Shown here one piece after another: positions 30,119-40,035 of a stretch of 64,000 bases of DNA. Location: assembly GCA_018417955.1 (NCBI GenBank), contig JACTVC010000001.1:2914001-2978000 (forward strand), read 5' to 3'. The position numbers were made by a program, and so were the translations under genes. The notes beneath the pieces were generated by a model that was not told the origin of the DNA, did no database searches, and saw only the letters and a program-made list of their open reading frames with translations. Origin of the DNA: Laccaria trichodermophora (lineage: Eukaryota; Basidiomycota; Agaricomycetes; Agaricales; Hydnangiaceae). How positions within the stretch are numbered: position 1 is the first letter of the stretch; each line of letters opens with the position of its first letter.

Positions 30119-32153
30119 CTACTTCTTTCCCTGGATATCAGCCAACTCGTAAAGATACGTTCCCAACAGTTTCGTCTGATCACACATCAATGAACAAAAA
30201 AAAACCTCACGGGAAAACTGTTACAAAAACTCACCCCTTCAATAAAGTTCGACCTGTCCAGCTTCTCGTTCGTCGAGCTGAAACAAGGTGAACAATCAGC
30301 AAACCAAAATTGAATCCTGCCAAGCCTACAGACTACTGCAATTACCATCCCGGCCCTGCTCGAACAAACGTTCATAACGCATGCATGATGCAGGGGCTAG
30401 ATGTCTGATGCTCCACCTCCCACAAAGGCCTCACCCAAAAAGAAGGAAAGAAACGACAAAACTCACTGAGCACCATCATCCCCTCTCCCCATAGGCAACA
30501 ACAACACATTCACTTTAAGACTCTCCGCAAACGTCAGCGTAACAGGGATCGACCCCCCCTCCCTCGTCAAATCCGGGTCTTGCCCATACACCGCCTATCG
30601 TACGAGATTCCCATCAGCCACGAAGAGCAAAGAAGAAAGAAGAAAGAACCTTGGTAGCCCTCTTCGCAGCCTCGAAATTCCAATGCGTATGATCAGTAAC
30701 CCACGGCTTCCCACCATGCAAATTCTCGATCGTCAACGTGTTCTTAGTATTCAACTTCGCAAACTCGGATTCGATGTAGGTTATCACCAAGGGGTCGACG
30801 TTCTCTGGCGTTTGGGGTGGTACCAGCCTACGTGGGGTTGAGGGTGCGTTTCGATGGAAGAAAAAATAAAGAGGCGGGGAGACTCACCGAATGCTAAACT
30901 TCCCAGAGACCTTGGCAGGAATGACAGTCTTGGCTCCAACGCCGCTGAACGCGCCCTCAATACCATGTAACGACAAGCTAGGGTACCGCATCCGGCCCAT
31001 AAGAAGGTCGACCTTGTCGGTGGTCAGCGCGACCGGGCCACCTGCTGCGCTCTCGATATCTTTATAGCTATAATCCAAAGACGCATATATCTCCCTATTA
31101 TATGCGTCATCATCAGAGAATTCAAATGAAATGAAATGATAAAGCATTACCTCTCCTCCTCATCCGCAGCGCACACCATCTCGTCCACCCCAGGAATCAA
31201 TATATTCCCATGAGAATCGACGAGCTTGCTCATGATCGCGATGAGATCCGTCATGGGCTCGTATACCGTTCGACCAAACACACCAGAATGGAGGTCCCGT
31301 CCTGGCCCGTGGACGGTGACTTTGAAGTATGCGAGGCCACGTAGGCCGTACGTCAACACGGGTGTTCGCGTGTTCAGCCAATAATTGTCCGACTACCACC
31401 AACATCATGGACGCGGAAGAAAGAAAGGAAGGAAGGGAAACGTACGATACAAACACAATCAACACCATCGAACCAACCACCAGGCTTCGACTCCCTCTGA
31501 ACGAGCTCATCGAGCCCCTCGCTCCCACTCTCCTCCATCCCTTCAAAGCAGAACCGCAGATTTACAGGGAGGGCTTTAGAGTGTTGGTGGTGATACTGAA
31601 GAACGTTCAACCACCCCAACACGGGGCCCTTGTCGTCGGAGGAACCACGACCAATGAGTTGGCCGGTACTTTCGTCAATGGTCAATGTGAATGGGTCAGT
31701 GTTCCATCCTTCTGATTTATTTGCCTACACTCCCCCGCATATATATAATTACTTGGTACACAAAAAAAAGAAAAGAGCGAACTGACAGGTTGAACGTCAA
31801 AATGCCCATAGATAAGAACGGTCTTCTTGCTCTTATCATCCCCGATCTTTCCAAGTATCGCAGGGGGTAATTGGAGTTCTTCCCCGTCCATGGTATGTTT
31901 TCCTAGATCGACGAGTTGGGTGGAGACGCCTACGGCTTTGAGGTGGGTGTTTAGCCATTCGCCCATTTTGACGACGTCGGCGCGGTGCTTTGCGTCTCCG
32001 CTGATTCTGTGGTTATGAGTTAGTGAAGAACAGAGGGAGAGGGGGGGAGAGTGGGTGAACGTACGATGGGATGGCGACGGCCTCTGCGAGCCTTTTGATA
32101 AAGGCATTGGCGTTTGTGTCGACGAAGGAGAGAAATTCTTGTGGGGCTGGCAT
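30119..32153 (-). CDS. M20 metallopeptidase, DUG1/CNDP2-like Cys-Gly dipeptidase
   Basis: Cytosolic dizinc dipeptidase of the CNDP family. The yeast orthologue Dug1 hydrolyses Cys-Gly in glutathione breakdown. It starts [14 protein letters not shown] at 32153, with exons spread to the stop at 30119. Visible features: [12 protein letters not shown] (metal-binding His and catalytic-site Asp), [29 protein letters not shown] (catalytic Glu pair), [22 protein letters not shown] (dimerisation/lid domain) and, near the end, [20 protein letters not shown] with a metal-binding His. The C-terminus is [17 protein letters not shown]. At least six short introns. It is divergent from the SUZ-domain gene across about 150 bp. 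Confidence 0.92.
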
Positions 32154-32306
32154 GTTGAGTGGGTGGGTTGGTAGTTGGGGAGATGGGAGAAGACGATGGT
32201 TATTATATCTAGAAAGAATCAAAGTTAAGGTTGTAAGAAGGCGATAAGATAAGATAAGATGTGCGATAACGAGTTTAAATATAATCAAATGACCTTCTTG
32301 ATCATC
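32154..32306. promoter_or_regulatory. Shared divergent promoter, dipeptidase / SUZ gene
   Basis: Only 153 bp separate the two start codons, so regulatory sequence must be shared or overlap the transcripts. Contains GATAAGATAAGATAAGATG near 32250. Confidence 0.5.
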
Positions 32307-32999
32307 ATGGCCAGCAACAACTCGACCAGTGATGATACATGGGATCGACCAGTACCATCCACCTCTGTAAGCAATACACGTCGACCAGCACCGCCTCCTA
32401 CACCTATAAGAGATGACTGGGAAGACGAGGACGACGAAGTGGACGAAGAACCCCCCTCTGAAGAACTAAACAAACAGATATGGGAACACGCGTACGTCCT
32501 CATCATCTCCCTCCTCCTCCTTCTTCTTCTTCTCCTCCTAATCCCCCTCCTCCCTTTCAGAAACACTAAAACCCAACACCCAATGCCCGCCTTAATCCTC
32601 ACAAAATCCCCCTCCACCCACCTCCCACCCCAAGCAGCATTCACACAACAACCCTCCATGCGGATTCTTAAACGGCCTTCTGCCTCCACCTCCCAGTCTT
32701 CTTCCGCCAGCTCACAGCAGAATGGTGGGGTGGAGACGATGAAAGAAAGGGAGAAGAGGTATCATGCGGCACGGGAGAGGATATTCGGTGGTGATACGCC
32801 ACCACCGCTATCGCCATCGCCATCATCTACGACGGACAAAATGAACCCTCCGGCGGTGAAAGTTGTGCGTGAGCCGAGGGGTCCGGCCAGTGGTAAACAG
32901 TCGACGAGTAAGGGGTTCGGAGAACGGAAGGGGAAGCCTCCTCCGAATACGAAACCTCCAAACGCGAACGCTGGGGAAGGTGGTAGGGACGTCTCGTGA
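32307..32999 (+). CDS. SUZ-domain protein
   Basis: Two exons, 32307-32491 and 32561-32999 (intron GTACGT...TTTCAG, 69 nt with a long pyrimidine run), give 207 residues. The N-terminus is acidic and low in complexity (DDWEDEDDEVDEEPPSEELN). The middle has SMRILKRPSAS, and about 40 residues later comes REKRYHAARERIFGGDTPP. This combination is the SUZ domain, an RNA-binding motif found in R3H-SUZ proteins and the animal SZRD1 family. The basic tail is rich in Pro, Gly and Lys. A role in RNA binding is inferred from the domain only. Confidence 0.8.
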   Translation: MASNNSTSDDTWDRPVPSTSVSNTRRPAPPPTPIRDDWEDEDDEVDEEPPSEELNKQIWEHAYVLIISLLLLLLLLLLIPLLPFRNTKTQHPMPALILTKSPSTHLPPQAAFTQQPSMRILKRPSASTSQSSSASSQQNGGVETMKEREKRYHAARERIFGGDTPPPLSPSPSSTTDKMNPPAVKVVREPRGPASGKQSTSKGFGERKGKPPPNTKPPNANAGEGGRDVS

Positions 33000-33512
33000 G
33001 TTGATTATACCTTGTTGAGATATCGATATCCCTGGAATTATGCATTATTTTCTTCATGGAATGTCATATATGATCGCCCTTGCTGTTTGGCAAAAAAAAT
33101 TATCCTATCCGCCGCTCAGCCCAAGGCAACGAGATATATCAGAGGTCAATAATGCCTGGAGCTAAGTGTGAAGAGATCATGAATGTCATATTGAACATCT
33201 TTAGTTGACAAAGCAACGTCGTGGATATATAGCATTTCGGGGGTATATACGGTGTTAAGGTTGAGATGCTTGGGCGATGTGTCGGAACGTTGAGTCACTC
33301 GTACGTCAAATATGGGTCCCAGCCCACGACCATCGCCCCCCCTAAAAGTGCTGGCAAGAGCGCCGTACAACCGTCATCACCCTGTCCCTCAACAGCCCCC
33401 CAATGAGTAGATCCACGAGCAAGGGCACATTGACGGGGCTGGTGTTACGCGCAGACGCGTCTAGTCCTGTACCCTGGTCGATCGGCAAAGATGTGCAATC
33501 TCATCTTACCCA
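33000..33512. other. Spacer downstream of the SUZ gene
   Basis: 3' UTR and intergenic sequence; nothing supported. Confidence 0.35.
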
Positions 33513-33720
33513 TCATCGGCCACCGCAGGTCTTGGGGATTGATTGCACAGGTAGGAAGATGATATCCAAGACGCCGGCGAGCGTAAGAAGCACGATGACC
33601 GGCTTTTTCCAGGCGGCAGTGGTTTCCCTGGAATTAGATCCAGCCTTTGATGAATCCTGCGTGTACTTCGTATTCAGCCTTGAGCCTCGTTTCTTCGTTT
33701 CAAGCGCCTTTGTTGATTTT
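33513..33720 (-). CDS. Possible small tail-anchored peptide exon
   Basis: In another frame than the gene that ends at 33700, the minus strand reads STKALETKKRGSRLNTKY, then a polar stretch, then a hydrophobic segment VIVLLTLAGVLDIIFLPV and a stop at 33513. It could be an alternative 3' end of the upstream gene or a separate tail-anchored protein whose first exon lies upstream. No start codon can be assigned. It may be chance. Confidence 0.2.
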
Positions 33721-34798
33721 CTCGGACAGGGTGGCCAATCTTTTATATCGGAGCCAGGTTTCCTTGGGGCTCGAGTTGCCGGGCTTCTTTCCTTCCGCAT
33801 CCTCAGCCTTAGGTGATTTCCTTGGAACCGTTGGCGACCTAGAACTAGGACCGGGTCTTGATGGACTTGACGACGTATTTTTGAAATTGAGCTTCCTCTC
33901 TTCAGCTTTAAGCCACCCCTGCTCCATCGCAGACGCCTTTGTATACACAAAACGCAGAGCGTCGCGTATACAACTGACAAGATCTGGATACGGCATACGG
34001 TATACTTCCGTTGTCGGGAAGAACACGTACGACCAACCTAGAAACCCATAAATGCCAATCCTTCCCTTTAAAAAGAATAGGGAAACGCACCAGACATAAT
34101 CCACCCCTTCCCATCCATCCTCCTCACCTCCTCCTCATCAAAAACAACCTTGGCGTACGGGGTCCCCTTATACTCCCCCCTCCCCACCTTCGCACCCCTA
34201 AGCACAACAAGCCTCGTCGCATTCTTGATCTTCCGCTTGATAGCACCAACATAAACCGCTTTCCCACCCATCCGTTTCTGGTTCGTAGCAGAGAAGAACG
34301 ACATGGGTATATCGAATTTTTTTCTCTTCTCTTTTCGTTTCTTGTTCAGATAGCTTGTGCCGCCTTCCCATGTAGGTCTAGAAGCAGCATTCGTCTCAGC
34401 CCCAGTGTGTGTAGGAGTCAACCCAAAGTGTCTCGCGACTTTATCCGACCACGTTTCGAATGGCGCTTGGAGAGGCCACCCAAAAGGCGGCGCCATCTTC
34501 CACAACACACCCACGGGTGCCGCTCGCAGATTGAGTGCGTCTGAGCGGAAGGTGGGGAAGGCGGAGGGGTTGAGGCTGGTTGCTGGGTGGGATGGGTCGA
34601 GGTATCCTTCGTTTTCTTTGTTAAGGGGAGGTTTCATTGAGGGGACTATTATTCCGATTGGGGATCCTGGGTTTTGTTTGCGGAACTGCGAATAAGAGAT
34701 GGGTGGGTGGGTGTGGTAGAAGAGAAAAGGTACTGAACTGTTATTTTGCCGAAACGCGGGGCTTTAGTTAGTCTGCTCAGTTCTGGAGAGCCCCGCAT
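33700..34798 (-). CDS. Basic protein of unknown function, possibly mitochondrial
   Basis: The likely start is MRGSPELSRLTKAPRFGKIT at 34798, an Arg/Lys-rich, acid-poor N-terminus. The next exon reads FRKQNPGSPIGIIVPSMKPP. An intron at about 34040-34096 (GTGCGT...TTCTAG) joins GWIMSG to WSYVFFPTTEVYRM. The centre has KAVYVGAIKRKIKNATRLVV and the segment MPYPDLVSCIRDALRF. The tail is Ser/Pro/Lys-rich and ends SEKINKGA. The central basic segment followed by a strand and helix faintly recalls bacterial RNase P protein (RnpA), but I would not assign that without a structure search. The donor of the first intron is unusual (GTTCAG) and the first exon is tentative. Divergent from SmD1. Confidence 0.6.
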
Positions 34799-35011
34799 TT
34801 CTTTTTTGTAATGAAGATGGTGCGGTGGTGTGAGGCGGGCAAAGCTGACGGTTCAAGGAATCAGAGTCATGCTGATGAGAAAATCTAGCGGAGTTTGTTG
34901 ATCGCGTTTTCAAAGTGGTCTCCTTTCACTACAACCAAATCGCTTCATCGTCGCACGTCCTCGCATACAACAACCAGCAGCATATAGGACGTTCAAAACA
35001 AGACAGACAAA
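34799..35011. promoter_or_regulatory. Shared divergent promoter, unknown gene / SmD1
   Basis: 213 bp between start codons. No TATA box seen. Confidence 0.4.
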
Positions 35012-35519
35012 ATGAAGCTAGTTCGGTCCGTCTACCCCCTCCATGCTTTGCTCACAAACCATCCTGATGAAATCGCATCTTACAGATTCTTGATGAAGCT
35101 GAACAACGAGACGGTGACAATCGAGCTGAAAAACGGATGTATAGTGCACGGAACAATAACAGGTAACCTTCCCATCCATCCCATCTATCCACCTACCCGA
35201 CTTAACTCACTCCTTTGAACCCTTAGGCGTAGACATGCAAATGAACACCCACCTCAAAACCGTAAAAATGACCATGCGGAACCGTGATCCCACAACCCTC
35301 GACTCCCTCTCCATTCGAGGAAACACCGTACGGTACTTTGTCCTCCCCGACGCTCTACCCCTGGACACCCTCCTCGTGGACGACGCGCCCAAGCCTAAGG
35401 GCAGGAAGAAGGAGGATGCGAGGGGCCGTGGGAGGGGTGGACGTGGGGGTCCTGATCGGGGTGGGAGGGGACGCGGTGGGGGACGTGGTGGAGGACGCGG
35501 CCGTGGACGAGGCTTTTGA
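35012..35519 (+). CDS. SMD1: Small nuclear ribonucleoprotein Sm D1
   Basis: Core Sm-ring subunit of spliceosomal snRNPs. Exons 35012-35025, 35086-35162 and 35227-35519 give 127 residues. The first exon encodes only four codons and part of a fifth (MKLVR); the spliced protein reads [20 protein letters not shown], then [15 protein letters not shown] (Sm1) and [18 protein letters not shown] (Sm2). The C-terminus is an RG-rich tail, the site that in other species receives symmetric dimethylarginine. The first intron donor (GTCCGT) is weak. Length is normal for the family. Confidence 0.97.
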
Positions 35520-35902
35520 TCGAGGCGCGATGGGCATGTAAGATAATTTTTGGTTGTAGCGACGTGTGAATTGAGGGTCATATGCTGACTATGTTGTTGA
35601 AAGTAGTCATTTTTGCTCTCCCTCTCCCTTGGGATGAGGTTTTCCATTTATTGCCGGCTTTCCTTACATTAGGGCAGTCGTGTTGTTTTCAAATGAACCA
35701 TTTCACACTTACGCGCAGTGATCCTTCTGCAATGTATTACTGTATGGTTGAAACTGATCTATCCGATTCTTCGAGACCTATCCGCGGATTCGTTTGACTC
35801 GTCCGACTTGTCCACAGGAGTTTGTCGACTTTCCACTAAAGGTTCTATTCAAAGAATTCTGCCGGGCTTGTTTCCAGACAACATTTATCAAAGTAAATCT
35901 AC
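35520..35902. other. Spacer; outer end of the tandem duplication
   Basis: Convergent 3' ends of SmD1 and the F-box gene. From about 35750 the sequence is duplicated at about 38255-38380 (shared GACTTGTCCACAGGAGTT and TTCTGCC-GG-TTGTTTC). Confidence 0.5.
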
Positions 35903-37528
35903 CTATGTGAAAAACTCCGCCAGGCCGTCCGTATCCATGACTGGTATCAAACTTTGTAAGGGTATGTTGTCGCCCGTCTCATCACAGAAAGAAAACGTTA
36001 TCCCGTCATGCTCTTCCATAAGCCTTTCCAAGGTGTCCGCATAATCGCAAAGTATAGTGTAGTAGTGGTCGCGTTTCATCTCCAAAATTTCGATATCGAA
36101 TGACTCTGGTCTTGCAATACAATTATGTATTCCTTCCTGCCCTACTGATTCGGATTGCAAGTCTTTCTCCCCGTCGATTGACATGCGGTACCGCATATCA
36201 ATCATTTTTATAAGGTGATGAATCTCGAAGGTCATTGGCCCCTTGTAACGAAAACAGCAAAGGTTGGGTAGCACCACACGACTTGGAGGGAGATACTGGG
36301 GAGTGTGCTGTGGCCTTGCTGGATTTAGGTGATAGAAGACGGGCTCAAATTTCCCTCCCCATTTGCAAATCAGTTCCAATTTTTCCAAAGTCTCCATTTT
36401 GGCAAGCATGGCGATCAACGCCTGCTCAGTTGTCTCCCTATACTTTGTCACATTGAGAGAGAGCTCGCGGAGTGAGCATGAAGATCGGGAGAGGAAAGTC
36501 CTCATACTGGCAAAAGGCTCTGAACCCCGAATTTCGCCACATATAACTTGCATCCAAGAGAGGGCAGGGGCCATGATGCAATCCAAAAGTGTCGTGATCA
36601 GAGAAATCTCCTCCATGGATCCCACAGTAAAACTAGACAGATGAGGGAGTACAATGACGGCCTGGTTATGGTTGTAGATGAAACGAGAATATATACCGAG
36701 AAGTGCGCAATGTACCACGTTTGGGATGCTTGCTAGTAGTGGCAAGCAATCTTGCCACATGCACGACTTCATTGTGACTTGGGTAAGTTGATGCGTCGGA
36801 AGTTCCATTGCCACTTTATCGAACATGACCAAATACGCATTTCGGAGACATGGTGCATATGAAATCCGCCAGATGGCCTTTCTCAATTCTGCAGGCGAAC
36901 GAGCGACACTTGGAGGTCGAACAGCAAGGGTAGTCAAGTAGGGAAGGGGAAGTTCTTCGAGGCCCTCCCAACAGGGACGTACGAGGAATGCGCTGACATG
37001 TAGCCAACGATGGGAATAGCCTGCAAGAAGATCAAAAACTTCCACTGGTGGGGTTTTCACCCATCCTGCTGGATCACGTTCCATTTCTTCAAGGTGTATA
37101 GATAGAAGAAGATCTCCGGAGCGCAATATCCACGACTTCAGAAGTTCCAATTGAGCCCTATACACCTCGGGCTCCCTTCGGAGGTTAAGAAAGACAACGT
37201 TCCAGAACCGAGGATAATGCAAAACTAAGTATCGCCACAGCCGGCAAATCTTTGCCAACAGTAAGGGCGATGTAAGTTGCTTGGACCTCACAAAGTTATC
37301 CGGATCGCTGGCCTCGTAAACAGGTTCACAAGCCATCATCGAGATTTCCAAGATAATCTCTCTAGGAAGAGAAAGAAAGGGAGTTCCTGCGTTAAATTGT
37401 TCTCTCAGATCGCGCGACCTCAACGATAAGCGAGTGATGGCGGAGTCGAGTTCTGGGAACTTCTCCGGAGGCCAATCGAGCAGTAACTCTGCAAGGGTCG
37501 GGCCACAATCGCAGGACTTCGCTGGCAT
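35903..37528 (-). CDS. F-box-like protein, copy 1 (541 aa)
   Basis: Single open frame from ATG 37528 to stop 35903. Residues 50-120 (FLSLPREIILEISMMACEPV ... ICRLWRYLVLHYPRFWNVVF) form an F-box-like domain of the kind abundant in Agaricomycetes, expected to bind Skp1 in an SCF ubiquitin ligase. The rest shows leucine-rich, LRR-like spacing and ends LAEFFT. The N-terminus has SCDCGPTLAELLLDWPPEKF. Copy 2 at 40036-41658 is 540 aa and very similar. The substrate is unknown. Confidence 0.85.
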   Translation of the reverse strand: MPAKSCDCGPTLAELLLDWPPEKFPELDSAITRLSLRSRDLREQFNAGTPFLSLPREIILEISMMACEPVYEASDPDNFVRSKQLTSPLLLAKICRLWRYLVLHYPRFWNVVFLNLRREPEVYRAQLELLKSWILRSGDLLLSIHLEEMERDPAGWVKTPPVEVFDLLAGYSHRWLHVSAFLVRPCWEGLEELPLPYLTTLAVRPPSVARSPAELRKAIWRISYAPCLRNAYLVMFDKVAMELPTHQLTQVTMKSCMWQDCLPLLASIPNVVHCALLGIYSRFIYNHNQAVIVLPHLSSFTVGSMEEISLITTLLDCIMAPALSWMQVICGEIRGSEPFASMRTFLSRSSCSLRELSLNVTKYRETTEQALIAMLAKMETLEKLELICKWGGKFEPVFYHLNPARPQHTPQYLPPSRVVLPNLCCFRYKGPMTFEIHHLIKMIDMRYRMSIDGEKDLQSESVGQEGIHNCIARPESFDIEILEMKRDHYYTILCDYADTLERLMEEHDGITFSFCDETGDNIPLQSLIPVMDTDGLAEFFT

Positions 37529-37946
37529 GTTCTAATCACGACGAGTAGTAGGCTGTCAAAGGGTTCAAACACTGTGTTTAAGGTTGCAAACTTTTGCCGG
37601 ACAAACGCTTGGGAAAGGAGAGTGCGAGAACGGAGCGTGGGCGACGTAGAGGCGCTGACCGTGAGCGGAAAAGGTATGGAATACTGAGGCGTAGACGGGG
37701 CTTTTGAAATTTGCGGGCAATCTTTGTGCGCGATCCAGGCTTGATGGGGGAGGACAAAAAAGACATGAACGATCGTCGCAGCATGGCCCGTGTTGGAGCT
37801 TGTTTGGTTATGTGTACGTGTAGTTCCAGTCAGCCTGACTCTCGAAGTTACTTCACTACTACTACGTTACCAGGAGTTTTAAACAACGGAACGGAAGCCA
37901 TCATCGCCTAGCGGAATCACGCCTGACCAAGTAAGCAAGCCTATTA
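37529..37946. promoter_or_regulatory. Upstream region of F-box copy 1 (duplicated divergent promoter)
   Basis: Similar to 41659-42030 between F-box copy 2 and the intact dioxygenase gene, so once a divergent promoter. The dioxygenase side is now non-functional. Confidence 0.5.
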
Positions 37947-38254
37947 TACCAGAGCCATCTATCATTGCCATCTCTTCTTTTCTCTGGAGGACAGCTCCCC
38001 CATCTAGGGACATGGGCCACCGTAACCACCACCTCTGACTCGCCGCCGCTGACGATCTACAAGCTAAAACACTTCGTTTCCATACACATGGCTCAGAGAC
38101 TGTTGCCGATGTCCAGAATGTATACAGACATCAACCAAGCAGAAACAAGTTGTGCATGAGGCTTGGACGAATAAATCCATCTCAGTCCCGGTCATCCCCT
38201 TTGACACTACGGCTTGTTCTTTGTTTCCGGGGTCTCCAATATCGAGTTGCTTTC
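37947..38254 (+). pseudogene. 5' fragment of gamma-butyrobetaine-hydroxylase-like gene, copy 1
   Basis: Matches the first ~570 bp of the gene at 42044 with internal deletions: TCTACAAGCTAAAACACTTC versus TCCACAAGCTAAAGAACACT, then CATGGCTCAGAGACTGTTGCC, GTTGTGCATGAGGCTTGGAC and TTTGTTTCCGGGGTCTCCAA. The start codon context is lost and the frame is broken by stops. It ends abruptly near 38250, where sequence homologous to the F-box 3' flank begins. Confidence 0.85.
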
Positions 38255-38450
38255 ACGGTCAAAACTGATCCATCCGATTCTTTGAGATCCATTTGCTGAC
38301 TCATTTGACCCATCCAACTTGTCCACAGGAGTTGTGGTTATACTCAAAAACTTCTGCCAGGTTTGTTTCTAACAGCCAAATCTTTTGAAGTCTATATGTC
38401 CATTCACCTGAAGGCTCTTCCAATTGCAACTAAACTCTCCAAAATCCATC
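38255..38450. repeat. Second copy of F-box 3' flank
   Basis: 38255-38380 aligns to about 35750-35880. It is separated from F-box copy 2 by the palindromic element at 38451-40034. Confidence 0.65.
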
Positions 38451-40034
38451 TACACTAACTGATCAAAAGTAATGTCACATGATTTTTTGGACAAAGTTGG
38501 TGCTATAACACAAGAACAAAACATTTTGAGAACTATGTTCTGGTGTATGAAACATAGCTAAAGAGATGTAGATTGTATATACCAGGTCTGGGGATGAACA
38601 ATTGAAAACTCAGGATAAGGCAGGGAATTGACTGTGACAAGTGCCAAAAATGGAATGTAACAAAGTGGGAAATTCTGAATGACTGCAACCTACCAAAAGC
38701 AATTCACAACTTGAGGAAGAGATATTTTGAGCACTGAATCTCCCTGATATTGTTATGAGTATCATAAAGTCTCTGGGTCAGAACATCTTATATTCTCCTC
38801 TAAAAGATAAATTAAACTTGTTCTCCATTTTATGTCTTTTTCACTCAATCTATTTGTTGGAATGAGGTAAAACAGCTCCCTATTAATGTTTGTAGTGTGT
38901 ATAATACAAAGGTAGGTAGAAATGTTAAAAAGAACATTGCATGATGTCTGTAGAATCTAATTACCAGAGTTTTTCTGGAAGTAAACAAGTATTGACAACA
39001 TTGGTCCTTCTTTTCCACAAGAAAGAAAAATGCTACCATCCCTTTGAGTTGATCAATGAAGACTCAGAATGTCTTTTAAACAATGCCTGAAGTATAGCAT
39101 GATAGCAAATAAATTTACACTGGGTATAACTTGAAAGGTCCTCAATAAAAGTACATTTTGCTTAGAGCAAGGAAGGTGTGGGGTCTCAGATCCTTGTATA
39201 AATAAGACCTCTGTTCATTTCCTCGGGATAATGTTACTAGGCATGTGGAGTGCCTTGTGAAATATTTTCAGCCCCAATTCACCAAGAAAAATGTCAAGGA
39301 TTGGTCCAGGATGATTGCTCTATGAAAAATATACTTTTATTGGGGACCTTTCAAGTTATACCCAGTGTAAATTTATTTGCTATCATGCTATACTTCAGGC
39401 ATTGTTTAAAAGACATTCTGAGTCTTCATTGATCAACTCAAAGGGATGGTAGCATTTTTCTTTCTTGTGGAAAAGAAGGACCAATGTTGTCAATACTTGT
39501 TTACTTCCAGAAAAACTCTGGTAATTAGATTCTACAGACATCATGCAATGTTCTTTTTAACATTTCTACCTACCTTTGTATTATACACACTACAAACATT
39601 AATAGGGAGCTGTTTTACCTCATTCCAACAAATAGATTGAGTGAAAAAGACATAAAATGGAGAACAAGTTTAATTTATCTTTTAGAGGAGAATATAAGAT
39701 GTTCTGACCCAGAGACTTTATGATACTCATAACAATATCAGGGAGATTCAGTGCTCAAAATATCTCTTCCTCAAGTTGTGAATTGCTTTTGGTAGGTTGC
39801 AGTCATTCAGAATTTCCCACTTTGTTACATTCCATTTTTGGCACTTGTCACAGTCAATTCCCTGCCTTATCCTGAGTTTTCAATTGTTCATCCCCAGACC
39901 TGGTATATACAATCTACATCTCTTTAGCTATGTTTCATACACCAGAACATAGTTCTCAAAATGTTGTGTTCTTGTGTTATAGCACCAACTTTGTCCAAAA
40001 AATCATGTGACATTACTTTTGATCAGTTAGTGTA
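38451..40034. mobile_element. 1,584-bp palindromic foldback element with two 719-bp arms
   Basis: The left arm (38451-39169) is repeated as its reverse complement at 39316-40034 with equal length. I noticed only isolated substitutions (for example AGAACAAAACATT versus AGAACACAACATT). A 64-codon ORF is identical in both arms (38845-39039 minus, 39446-39640 plus). The ends read TACACTAACTGATCAAAAGT, so a TA target duplication and Tc1/mariner-like termini are plausible. The central spacer is 146 bp. No transposase. AT-rich compared with its surroundings. Confidence 0.9.
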
Positions 40035-40035
40035 C

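Noticed and set aside
33403..34051. Plus-strand ORFs of 134-137 codons
   Set aside because: Antisense to the better supported minus-strand gene; no start context or domain.
33700..34798. Assignment of the unknown gene as RNase P protein (RnpA-like)
   Set aside because: Only a vague pattern match (basic helix, strand, C-terminal helix); not enough for a functional call.
38845..39640. 64-codon ORF present twice in opposite directions
   Set aside because: It is a by-product of the palindrome arms; no domain or start context supports a protein.
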